DNA of 64,000 nucleotides from Oscillospiraceae bacterium (GTDB lineage: Bacteria > Bacillota > Clostridia > Oscillospirales > Acutalibacteraceae). Shown here one piece after another: positions 53,524 to 61,117 of this stretch. The stretch covers positions 1 to 64,000 of the forward strand of contig WRBQ01000001.1 of assembly GCA_009784445.1 (NCBI GenBank), given 5' to 3'. A program made the position numbers and the translations under genes. Under the pieces are notes generated by a model. It had not been told where the DNA came from. It searched no databases and was given only the letters and a program-made list of their open reading frames with translations. Each line of letters begins with the position of its first letter. Positions within the stretch are counted from its first letter, which is position 1.

Positions 53524-53856
53524 TTAGCCCATCGTCAGTTCAAGTTGTCGCCCACCTAGCAGATGAAAATGCAGGTGCGCCACGGTTTGGCCGCCGTGTG
53601 TGCCGCGGTTGGTTACAATGCGGAAGCCGTCGGCTAGGCCAAGCTGTGCGGCAAGCATTTCGGCAACGGCAAAGCAGTGCCCAGCCAGAATGCTGTTTGT
53701 GCCGTCAATTTGCTGCACATGCAGCTTGGGGATGATTAACACATGCGTAGGGGCTTGTGGGTTGATGTCTGCGAACGCGAGGACCAGTTCGTCTTCATAG
53801 GCTTTTTGGCAGGGAATTTCGCCAGCAATGATTTTGCAGAAAATGCAGTCGGTCAT
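53524..53856 (-). CDS. HIT-family (HinT-like) nucleotide hydrolase
   Basis: 110 residues. MTDCIFCKIIAGEIPC start and catalytic histidine triad HLHFHLLGG near the C-terminus. Cleaves nucleoside phosphoramidates or adenylates. Start at MTDC is set by family alignment; upstream in-frame residues are repeat-coded. Confidence 0.94.
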   Translation of the reverse strand: MTDCIFCKIIAGEIPCQKAYEDELVLAFADINPQAPTHVLIIPKLHVQQIDGTNSILAGHCFAVAEMLAAQLGLADGFRIVTNRGTHGGQTVAHLHFHLLGGRQLELTMG

Positions 53857-53887
53857 AATTTTTTCGCTTTCAGGTGTAATCAGCATT

Positions 53888-53961
53888 GTAGGAGCGCGCA
53901 ATGCGCGTCCGTGATTTTGATGGCGTTTGCTAGGTGACGGACGGCCAATGGCCGCCCCTAC
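53888..53961. repeat. BIME between the HIT and phosphatidyltransferase genes
   Basis: REP units 53888-53911 (one substitution in the GGGG run) and 53938-53961. The right foot gives the stop TAG of the phosphatidyltransferase gene. Confidence 0.92.
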
Positions 53962-54575
53962 ACCAGAACCTCGTCTCTTTCGGGTTGCATGTTAGCGGCG
54001 ATTTGCTTGCGGTCGCGCTGCCATTGCCAGTAGCTTTTGAGCGTCATGGTGTATTCGTTCAGCTCCATTTTAGCCAAGATGACCGTTTCTTCAAAACCAG
54101 AGAGAGTTACGGCGCCCAGCAGTATAGCAAGCGGAATGTCTGGCAGATAGCCCAGCAACACGCTCACGGGCATCAGGCACCAAATAGCCACCGCAGCCCA
54201 GCGCATGGAGCGCAAGTGGATGAAACCCACGCGGCGGAACTTTGACCACGTGAACACCATATTGTGCGCACGGCCAATCATCAGCAGGCCAAACAAGGCC
54301 CAATGCAGCGTGGTAATCACCACATCAACGCCAAGAATGACTGCGGTGATATAGCACACAATGGCAATGCCGTCGGCGGCGCTGTCTAGCTTTTCGCCAA
54401 GTTTGCTTTGTAGCTTCAGTGCCCGTGCCAAAATGCCGTCGAGTACGTCTGTTACGCCGCAAAGGCCAAACACCACCAAAAACGGCCACGGGGATTCCAG
54501 CAGCACCAAAAATGGCAGCGAAATGGCAAGCGGAATGCGGCTAATGGACAGGATATTGGGAATATGCTTCACCAT
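53958..54575 (-). CDS. CDP-alcohol phosphatidyltransferase family protein
   Basis: 205-residue membrane enzyme of phospholipid synthesis. The motif D-G-x2-A-R-x8-G-x3-D-x3-D is present in TDVLDGILARALKLQSKLG then EKLDSAADG. Six membrane segments; the substrate alcohol (glycerol phosphate, inositol or other) cannot be told. Starts MVKHIPNILSISRIPLA, typical of PgsA-like proteins. The stop codon comes from a REP foot. Confidence 0.87.
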   Translation of the reverse strand: MVKHIPNILSISRIPLAISLPFLVLLESPWPFLVVFGLCGVTDVLDGILARALKLQSKLGEKLDSAADGIAIVCYITAVILGVDVVITTLHWALFGLLMIGRAHNMVFTWSKFRRVGFIHLRSMRWAAVAIWCLMPVSVLLGYLPDIPLAILLGAVTLSGFEETVILAKMELNEYTMTLKSYWQWQRDRKQIAANMQPERDEVLV

Positions 54576-54600
54576 ATATTATTCTCCTCACACACAATTT

Positions 54601-54664
54601 GTAGGGACGCGCATTGCGCGTCCGCACGAGCGTATTTCCGCGGACGGCCAATGGCCGCCCCTAC
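54601..54664. repeat. BIME between the phosphatidyltransferase and alaS genes
   Basis: REP units 54601-54624 and 54641-54664 with only 16 bp between them, the shortest linker of the set; 10 bp from the alaS stop. Confidence 0.92.
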
Positions 54665-54674
54665 GCGCGTTTCC

Positions 54675-56936
54675 TCACATCATCATTTGCAGGGCAGCCT
54701 CGCCTGCTTGCAGGGCCTCTTCTAGGTTGGCGGAATCTTTGCCGCCAGCCATGGCGCTGTCGGGCTTGCCGCCGCCGCTGCCCCCCGCAGCTTGCGCGGC
54801 CGCCTTGACCACATTGCCCGCATGCGCACCGGCTGCCACTGCGCCGGGTGCGGCTGTTGCGGCAAACTGCAACGTGCCTTTGTCTGTTTTTGCGACAAAC
54901 AGAGCAACCACATCATCGCCCTGTGCACGCGCGGCATCACATGCACCGCGAACATCGCCCGCCACTTCGCCACACACGAATTTTACACCGCCAATTTGCT
55001 TGGCGTTTGCAATCAAGCTTTGCACGGCAACTTGGCTCAGTTGCTCTTGCGCGGCGGCGAGTTTGCGTTCCAGTTCTTTCGTGGTGGCTTTGAGCTTCGC
55101 TTGTGCGTCTTGCATGTCACTTGCATGCAACGCACGCAACTTGGCATACTCTGCGTATGGCGCACGGGCGTAGGCCTCAATGCGGCGTGCTCCGGCTGAA
55201 ACTGAGCTCTCTTTCTCAATCACGAACAAGCCCAGATCGCGGGTATTGCTCGCATGCGTGCCACCGCACAGTTCTTTGCTGAAGTCGTCGACGCTCACCA
55301 CGCGCACGGTGTCGCCATATTTCTCACCGAACAATGCCATGGCACCGGCTGCGCGGGCTTGCTCCAAGGGCATTTCTTCTATAGTAATGGGTATGGCCTG
55401 CTCGATAATTTCATTCACGCGGGCTTCCACGCGAGTGAGCTCTTCGCCTGTCAGCGCGCTGAAATGCGTGAAGTCGAATCGCACACCTTCGGACGTAACA
55501 GCCTGCCCGGCTTGTTCCACGTGCGTGCCCAGAATCTCGCGCAGGGCAGCTTGCAGCAAGTGTGCTGCGGTATGGTTGAGCGCGCTGGCGGGGTCGTCGC
55601 CTTCGGCTTTTGCCTCTTCTGTGGCGTTCTCCCAGCCTTCGGTTTCTTTGCGGCCTGCGCGGGATTTCTCCCTTGCTTCTTTCACCAGCTGTTGATAGCC
55701 CGCTTCGTCAACTTCAAGGCCATGCTCTGCTGCGATTTCACGCGTGAGGTCAAAGGGGAAGCCAAAGGTGTCGCTGAGCATAAAGACTTTTTCGGTGGTC
55801 AGCGCATTGGTGGCAATCATCTCATCCAAGAGTTTCATGCCTGCGTCAATGGTGCGGGCGAAAGTCTCTTCCTCCGTGGCGATGACCTTGAGGATGAACT
55901 CGCGCTTGTCGGCCAGCTCGGGGTAAGCCCCAGCGTTTTCGGCAATGACGGTGGTGGCAATTTCGCTCAAAAACGGGCGGTTGATGCCCAGCAGTCTGCC
56001 GTGCCGTGCGGCGCGTCGCAACAGGCGGCGCATCACATAGCCGCGGCCGTCGTTGGCGGGCAGCACGCCGTCGCCAATCATCATGGTCGTTGAGCGCACG
56101 TGGTCGGTGATGATGCGCAGTGAAATGTCAGTCTTCTCGTTGGCTTTGTATTGCACATCGGCGATGCGCGCGGCGTGCTGCAAAATCGCCTGCATGGTGT
56201 CTAGCTCAAAGATGTTGCCCACGTCCTGCATCACCAGCGCAATGCGTTCTAAGCCCATGCCGGTGTCGATGTTCTTTGATTCCAGCTCGCTGTAGTTGCC
56301 TTCGCCGTCGTTGGCAAATTGCGTGAACACTAGGTTCCAGAACTCCACAAAACGGTCGCATTCGCAGCCCACTTTGCAGTCAACGTTGCCGCAGCCACGC
56401 GCCACGCCGCGGTCGTAGTAAATCTCACTGCATGGCCCACATGGGCCTTTGCCGTGCTCCCAAAAGTTGTCGGCACGACCCATGCGCACCATGTGGCTTT
56501 CGGGCACGCCGATTTCCTTTGTCCAGATGTCCCAGGCTTCGTCGTCCTGCTCGTACACACTGAAATAGAGCAGCTCAAGCGGAATTTTCAGTTCGTCGAT
56601 GATGAATTCATAGGCCCAAGCAATGGCTTCGCGCTTGAAGTAGTCGCCAAAGCTGAAGTTGCCCAGCATCTCAAAATAGGTGCCATAGCGGTCTTGGATG
56701 CCCACGCCTTCAATGTCTGGCGTGCGAATGCATTTTTGGCAGCTGGCCATGCGGCGGCTGGGCGGTTGCACCTCGCCGGTGAAGTATTTCTTCAGTGGAG
56801 CCATGCCGCTGTTGATGAGCAGCAGGCTGGCGTCGCCCTGCGGCACCAGTGACGCGCTAGGCGCACGCAGGTGGCCCTTGCTCTCAAAAAAAGCCAGATA
56901 TTTCTCGCGCAGATCGTTTAGCCCAATGAATGCCAT
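54675..56936 (-). CDS. alaS: Alanyl-tRNA synthetase, apparently lacking the editing beta-barrel
   Basis: 753 residues versus about 870-880 in E. coli or B. subtilis. Catalytic core is complete (LLINSGMAPLKKYFTGE, GMGLERIA, GYVMRRLLRRAARHG). The editing SAD domain is present with zinc motifs NHTAAHLL and CGGTHASNT. Between them, where others carry about 110 residues of beta-barrel including FYAESGGQ.GD, there is only a short acidic linker (GWENATEEAKAEGDDPASAL). The C-Ala domain (GGSGGGKPDSAMAGG) is present. ATG 56936 follows CAGGAG. Own promoter upstream. Confidence 0.93.
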   Translation of the reverse strand: MAFIGLNDLREKYLAFFESKGHLRAPSASLVPQGDASLLLINSGMAPLKKYFTGEVQPPSRRMASCQKCIRTPDIEGVGIQDRYGTYFEMLGNFSFGDYFKREAIAWAYEFIIDELKIPLELLYFSVYEQDDEAWDIWTKEIGVPESHMVRMGRADNFWEHGKGPCGPCSEIYYDRGVARGCGNVDCKVGCECDRFVEFWNLVFTQFANDGEGNYSELESKNIDTGMGLERIALVMQDVGNIFELDTMQAILQHAARIADVQYKANEKTDISLRIITDHVRSTTMMIGDGVLPANDGRGYVMRRLLRRAARHGRLLGINRPFLSEIATTVIAENAGAYPELADKREFILKVIATEEETFARTIDAGMKLLDEMIATNALTTEKVFMLSDTFGFPFDLTREIAAEHGLEVDEAGYQQLVKEAREKSRAGRKETEGWENATEEAKAEGDDPASALNHTAAHLLQAALREILGTHVEQAGQAVTSEGVRFDFTHFSALTGEELTRVEARVNEIIEQAIPITIEEMPLEQARAAGAMALFGEKYGDTVRVVSVDDFSKELCGGTHASNTRDLGLFVIEKESSVSAGARRIEAYARAPYAEYAKLRALHASDMQDAQAKLKATTKELERKLAAAQEQLSQVAVQSLIANAKQIGGVKFVCGEVAGDVRGACDAARAQGDDVVALFVAKTDKGTLQFAATAAPGAVAAGAHAGNVVKAAAQAAGGSGGGKPDSAMAGGKDSANLEEALQAGEAALQMMM

Positions 56937-56968
56937 AACGGTTCTCCTGTTACACATAATTACATTTC

Positions 56969-56997
56969 ATTATACCATTAATGGCATGGGTTGTCAA
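56969..56997 (-). promoter_or_regulatory. SigA-type promoter of alaS
   Basis: TTGACA (56992-56997 on the minus strand), 17-bp spacer, TATAAT (56969-56974). The leader is too short for a T-box. Confidence 0.9.
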
Positions 56998-57013
56998 GCC
57001 CTGTGCATGGCAT

Positions 57014-57041
57014 AAAAAGTGGGCGGATTATCCATCCGCCC
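57014..57041 (-). terminator. Intrinsic terminator of the XRE gene
   Basis: Minus-strand stem GGGCGGAT/ATCCGCCC with 5-nt loop, then ACTTTTTATG; directly upstream of the alaS promoter. Confidence 0.85.
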
Positions 57042-57055
57042 AGCAAATTATTCGC

Positions 57056-57829
57056 TTATCTCCCTTTTATCACAATGCTACCATCGGCCGTGGCGTCGCC
57101 GCCAATGTTTCCACATTTGATTCTGCCGTCGGCTTTTGCATTGCCGCTAATATTTCCGCATTTGATTCTACCATCCGCAATGGCGTTACCGCCAATGCAA
57201 CCATGTTTACTCATTACAATTTTGCCGCCGGCCTTGGCGCTGCCATCGATGTTCTCACATTGAATGTTGTTGCCAGCTTTGGCAGCACCGCCGACATCTC
57301 CGCACTCGATGTTGTTGCCGGCTTTGGCAGCGCCGCCAACATTCCCGCATTCGATATTATTGCCGGCCGTGGCATCGCCTTGGATATCCCCCTGCACATG
57401 CAAGTTGCACTGGCATTCCACGTTCATCAGGCCTTTGCTAATGGGCAGCAGCCAGTTGAATTCTGCTGTGTTCACATCAATCACAGGGAAACTTTTTTTC
57501 TCGTAGCCCAAGATTTTGCGTCCCCACGCAACCACGCCGCGCAGGGTTTGGTCGTCCGGCCAGGGCAGTTCGAGAGTTGCAAACACAGGTTCGGAGATAG
57601 GCAGGGGCTGCTGTGCTAGTGCTGTTCTGCCGAACAAGCCGTCAATCGAGACTTCGAAAATGTCGGCCAGCAACGGCAACAGAGCGATGTCTGGGCAGCT
57701 TTGGTTGTTCTCCCATTTGCTGATGGCCTGAAAACTCAAGCCTAGTTTCTCGGCCAGTGCCTCTTGTGTCATGCCTTTTTCTTTGCGCAGCGCCAAAATA
57801 CGCTCGGACAATGTTCTTGCGTAATCCAT
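57056..57829 (-). CDS. XRE-family regulator with beta-solenoid-like repeat tail
   Basis: 257 residues. Residues 1-70 are an XRE helix-turn-helix (LRKEKGMTQEALAEKLGLSFQAISKWE). After a linker of about 85 residues the C-terminus consists of seven 15-residue repeats (pattern GGxAKAGNNIECGDV), reminiscent of bactofilin or polymer-forming beta-solenoids. This would allow polymerisation or surface-like stacking of a DNA-binding protein (inference). Similar repeat tails occur in other clostridial XRE proteins; no function is known to me. ATG 57829 follows AAGGAGG. Promoter with overlapping palindrome upstream suggests autorepression. Confidence 0.85.
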   Translation of the reverse strand: MDYARTLSERILALRKEKGMTQEALAEKLGLSFQAISKWENNQSCPDIALLPLLADIFEVSIDGLFGRTALAQQPLPISEPVFATLELPWPDDQTLRGVVAWGRKILGYEKKSFPVIDVNTAEFNWLLPISKGLMNVECQCNLHVQGDIQGDATAGNNIECGNVGGAAKAGNNIECGDVGGAAKAGNNIQCENIDGSAKAGGKIVMSKHGCIGGNAIADGRIKCGNISGNAKADGRIKCGNIGGDATADGSIVIKGR

Positions 57830-57908
57830 GGAAATCCTCCTTCAGTTTGTTGCTTCAAGTATAGCACGCAAAGCCGCCAACATTCAATCATGCGTTCGTT
57901 GAAGACGC

Positions 57909-57923
57909 TCAACCTATGGTTGA
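57909..57923 (-). promoter_or_regulatory. Candidate XRE operator
   Basis: Perfect palindrome TCAACC-TAT-GGTTGA abutting the -10 element; a second GTTGA...TCAAC pair (57899-57913) overlaps it. Confidence 0.6.
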
Positions 57924-57952
57924 AGTATACACTTTCATACGGAGATTGTCAA
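57924..57952 (-). promoter_or_regulatory. SigA-type promoter of the XRE gene
   Basis: TTGACA (57947-57952 on the minus strand), 17-bp spacer, TATACT (57924-57929). The 303-bp gap 57830-58132 holds this promoter, its palindrome and the divergent VTC promoter; nothing else was seen in it. Confidence 0.88.
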
Positions 57953-58062
57953 GCCTTGTGAGCCCGCTGGGAAAAATTATGTAATTTCAAGGCTAAATTC
58001 CCCGAAGAAGGAAAATATCGCTTTAGGGAAGAAAAACAAATACTTTTTCGCGCTAAACCAGA

Positions 58063-58091
58063 TTGACATTGCTCGATTAATGTTGTACCAT
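58063..58091 (+). promoter_or_regulatory. Promoter of the VTC-CotH cluster
   Basis: TTGACA (58063-58068), 17-bp spacer, TACCAT (58086-58091), a weaker -10. Confidence 0.6.
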
Positions 58092-58132
58092 GGTGAAGTG
58101 ATGAAGCGAACCGTTTGAAAGTTTGGAGGCGT

Positions 58133-58840
58133 ATGCCAAAAATGAAGGAAGTATTGCGGCAAGAAAAAAAATACCTGATTAGCCTAGAGCAGTATTATCA
58201 GCTGTCACAGCACTTCAGCAATTTTTTGCAAGAAGACGAACACAGCAGCGGCGATGGCTACACCGTTCGCTCGCTTTATTACGATAGTATTGATGACCAA
58301 GACCTTGACGGCAAAGTTAGCGGCATTGAAACGCGGCGCAAAATTCGTCTGCGCAACTATGGCGCGCAGGCGCAAACCGCCAAGCTTGAAATGAAGCAAA
58401 AGCAAGGCATGCTGCAAAAAAAACGCTCGCTAACGCTAGATAGACAGCAGTCAGCGCAGATTATTTCGGGGAATTATTCCAGCTTGCTTGGCCTTAATTC
58501 GGATTTTGCCGCGGAATGCTTTGGTGTGATGCAAACGCAGTGCTATCGCCCCAAAACGGTGGTTTCCTACACCCGCAAGGTGTTTGTGGCAAATGAAAAC
58601 GAAATTCGCATCACCTTTGACCAACGCATCAAAGGCACAGAATCTAACTTCGATATTTTTTCGGACGACTTGACGGAAAACATGCTCTTTGATCCCTACC
58701 AGGTGGTACTTGAAGTGAAATTCAACGGTTTTTTGCTCAGCTACATCAAAGATGCCATCAATGAAGTTAACGCAAGCGAGCTATCCGTCAGCAAATACTG
58801 CCTCGGTCGCTCAATCGGCAAAAAATATATATTTCTGTAA
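58133..58840 (+). CDS. VTC-domain (polyphosphate polymerase-like) protein
   Basis: 235 residues, a single VTC/CYTH-type triphosphate tunnel domain without SPX. Basic tunnel-lining motifs are visible: RQEKKYLIS, YTVRSLYYDS, TRRKIRLRNYG, KLEMKQKQG, VVSYTRKVF, EIRITFDQRIKG and QVVLEVKFNG. In yeast the VTC4 domain makes polyphosphate; bacterial versions are unassigned but recur with DUF4956 and CotH genes. GGAGG lies 3 nt before ATG 58133; ATG 58142 is an alternative start. Leads the cluster of five genes. Confidence 0.9.
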   Translation: MPKMKEVLRQEKKYLISLEQYYQLSQHFSNFLQEDEHSSGDGYTVRSLYYDSIDDQDLDGKVSGIETRRKIRLRNYGAQAQTAKLEMKQKQGMLQKKRSLTLDRQQSAQIISGNYSSLLGLNSDFAAECFGVMQTQCYRPKTVVSYTRKVFVANENEIRITFDQRIKGTESNFDIFSDDLTENMLFDPYQVVLEVKFNGFLLSYIKDAINEVNASELSVSKYCLGRSIGKKYIFL

Positions 58841-58860
58841 AATTCAAGGAGTAAAACATA

Positions 58861-59538
58861 ATGAGAACAATCATGCTTGATTTATTTGCGCAAACTGGCA
58901 ACCTCACCATTGGAGACATTGCGCTGCGCATTGGAATAGCCGCGCTGCTTAGCGCAATCATCTTCCTGTCCTATTGGTACACCCACGCGGGCACGTCCTA
59001 CAGCAAAAAGTTCAATGTTTCGTTGGTCACGCTCACCATCCTCACCTGCACGGTGATGACGGTGATCGGCAACAACATTGCGCTTTCGCTGGGCATGGCC
59101 GGCGCGCTTTCCATCGTGCGCTTTCGCACCGCGGTGAAGGACTCGCGCGATACCATCTACATCTTTTGGGCGGTTATTGTGGGGCTTTGTGCAGGGGTTG
59201 GAGACTTCCTCACCGCTGTCATCGGCAGCGTTGCGGTGACGATTGTGCTGCTGATTATGGGCCGTGTGCGCAACGAAAACCGCATTTTGCTCATCATCAA
59301 AGGCAACCGCAGCTTGGAAGCTGACATGGAAGCTCTGGTGTTCAATCACTTCAACATGAAGCCATTGCTGCGGGTGAAAAACACCACCCCAAACAGCGTG
59401 GAACTGATCTTTGAAATGAGCCGCAGCACCTACAATCTGACCTACAAAGGTGAAAAGAACATCACCCAGTTGCTGCATGAAAAAGAAGGCATTGAGTACG
59501 TGAACGTAGTGACGCAAAACGATGAAATAAGTGGTTAA
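58861..59538 (+). CDS. DUF4956 membrane protein
   Basis: 225 residues. Four membrane segments (IALRIGIAALLSAIIFLSYW, LVTLTILTCTVMTVIG, LCAGVGDFLTAVIGSVAVTIVLLIM) with the conserved GMAGALSIVRFRTAVKDSRDTIYIFWA stretch between them, and a soluble ACT-like C-terminus. Function unknown; always seen near VTC genes. AAGGAG precedes ATG. Confidence 0.9.
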   Translation: MRTIMLDLFAQTGNLTIGDIALRIGIAALLSAIIFLSYWYTHAGTSYSKKFNVSLVTLTILTCTVMTVIGNNIALSLGMAGALSIVRFRTAVKDSRDTIYIFWAVIVGLCAGVGDFLTAVIGSVAVTIVLLIMGRVRNENRILLIIKGNRSLEADMEALVFNHFNMKPLLRVKNTTPNSVELIFEMSRSTYNLTYKGEKNITQLLHEKEGIEYVNVVTQNDEISG

Positions 59539-59540
59539 TC

Positions 59541-61091
59541 ATGAGACGAAGTGTGATTTATTATATCACCGGCGTGGCGCTGATTGCAGCACTGATTGCC
59601 GGTGTGGTGCTGGTTGGCGGTAGTGACGATGTTGGACGCCATCACCAGCACTTGCATCGCCCAAGCGAAAACGCACTGGGCGAATGCTTGCATTGTGCTG
59701 GCGACGTCTTATGCACGCATCTGCCTTTGATTGTGATTGATACCTTTGGCGCAGATATTCCGGGTAGGCCACTGTATTTTGACACGGCTGACGACATGGA
59801 GTTTTGGCGGGAATTTGTGACCACGCCGGATGGAGAAACCGAAATCGAAGTGTTGGTGCAGGTCATCGACAATCTAGGCGCCTGGAACCACGAAGGTGAT
59901 GCTCCCGTGCACCAGTCCATGGCCAGCATGCGCCTGCGCGGCAATTCGTCGCGGTTTTTTGACAAACCCAACTATCGCATTCGCCTGATGGATGACAACG
60001 CCGAAGGCAATCCCCTGCCCTTGCTTGGCATGAGCCCGCACACGGAGTGGTCGTTGCATGGCCCGTTTTTAGACAAAACGCTCATGCGCAATTACATGTG
60101 GATGAACATTGCTGCTGACGTGATGGGTCCGGGGCATTTTGTGCCCGAGGTGCGATTCTTTGAACTGATACTCAACGGCGAATATCAGGGCCTTTATGTG
60201 CTGATGGAAACCGTGCGTGTGGCTCCCGATCGTGTGAATTTGAACCGCCACCGCCCCGGCATGCCGGTCACCAGCTATCTGGTGCGTTTTGACACCTACA
60301 CGCACTCGCCCCATCGGCTGGCCAACACCTTCAACTATTATACTTTCCGTCTTGAAAGCAATAGCTTGGAGATTATCTATCCCAGCTATAGCAGGCAAAC
60401 TGCCGCCACGCGCAATTATATTGCCCGCAGTGTTAGCAACGTGGAGCGACTGTTGCACTCGCCGGAAATCGTCTGGCGCACAGCCCCCTATGCGCGCTAC
60501 ATTGACGTGGACTCTTTCGTGAACTTCTTTATTATCAATGAGTTCATTGGCAACGTTGACCTTTGGGCGGGCTCAACCTATTTGCACAAAGATGTGCGCG
60601 GCCGCTTGGTGGCCGGGCCGGTTTGGGATTTCAACAACGTAACGAACAATTTCTTTTTGGATGTGCCTGCGGAAGGGTTTTTGCTGGCAGGCCGTGGCTG
60701 GTATGGCCGGCTGATGATGTGTCCGCTGTTCACCAACCAAGTCATTCGTCGCTGGCATGCGTTGCGCATGGGCGTGCTTGCAGAAGAACATCTGCTATAC
60801 TACATGCAACAGGTGGAAGATTGGCTGGGTAGCGCCATTGACCGTAACTTTGCGGTTTGGGGCTATAGCTTTGACCCAGAGCAAGTGGGACCCATGGCGC
60901 GCAGGCGCCCAACGCGCGCGCAAGCGGAGTGGGGCATTACCATACACGACATGAATCCCACAAGCTTTGCGCAAGCTCAAGATTGGGCACGTGATTACAT
61001 GGTCACACGTGGCCGCTGGCTGGATGATTACATCGACACATTACGCCAGTTTAGCCACACATCGCGGCACGCAACATTGGTGCTGCAATAG
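59541..61091 (+). CDS. CotH kinase family protein
   Basis: 516 residues. N-terminal signal anchor (YYITGVALIAALIAGVVLVGG). CotH stretches: SMRLRGNSSRFFDKPNYRI, WSLHGPFLDKTLMRNYMW and GPVWDFNNVTN. The last differs from the upstream paralogue (WDFDVAFGN) by Asp to Asn in the second acidic position, so metal binding may be altered. Starts 2 bp after the DUF4956 stop. Confidence 0.9.
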   Translation: MRRSVIYYITGVALIAALIAGVVLVGGSDDVGRHHQHLHRPSENALGECLHCAGDVLCTHLPLIVIDTFGADIPGRPLYFDTADDMEFWREFVTTPDGETEIEVLVQVIDNLGAWNHEGDAPVHQSMASMRLRGNSSRFFDKPNYRIRLMDDNAEGNPLPLLGMSPHTEWSLHGPFLDKTLMRNYMWMNIAADVMGPGHFVPEVRFFELILNGEYQGLYVLMETVRVAPDRVNLNRHRPGMPVTSYLVRFDTYTHSPHRLANTFNYYTFRLESNSLEIIYPSYSRQTAATRNYIARSVSNVERLLHSPEIVWRTAPYARYIDVDSFVNFFIINEFIGNVDLWAGSTYLHKDVRGRLVAGPVWDFNNVTNNFFLDVPAEGFLLAGRGWYGRLMMCPLFTNQVIRRWHALRMGVLAEEHLLYYMQQVEDWLGSAIDRNFAVWGYSFDPEQVGPMARRRPTRAQAEWGITIHDMNPTSFAQAQDWARDYMVTRGRWLDDYIDTLRQFSHTSRHATLVLQ

Positions 61092-61117
61092 TTCAGTAGA
61101 CAGGGGGTGTGCTTGGC

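Noticed and set aside
56937-56998. T-box ahead of alaS
   Set aside because: The promoter sits directly upstream of the gene, leaving no space for a T-box leader.
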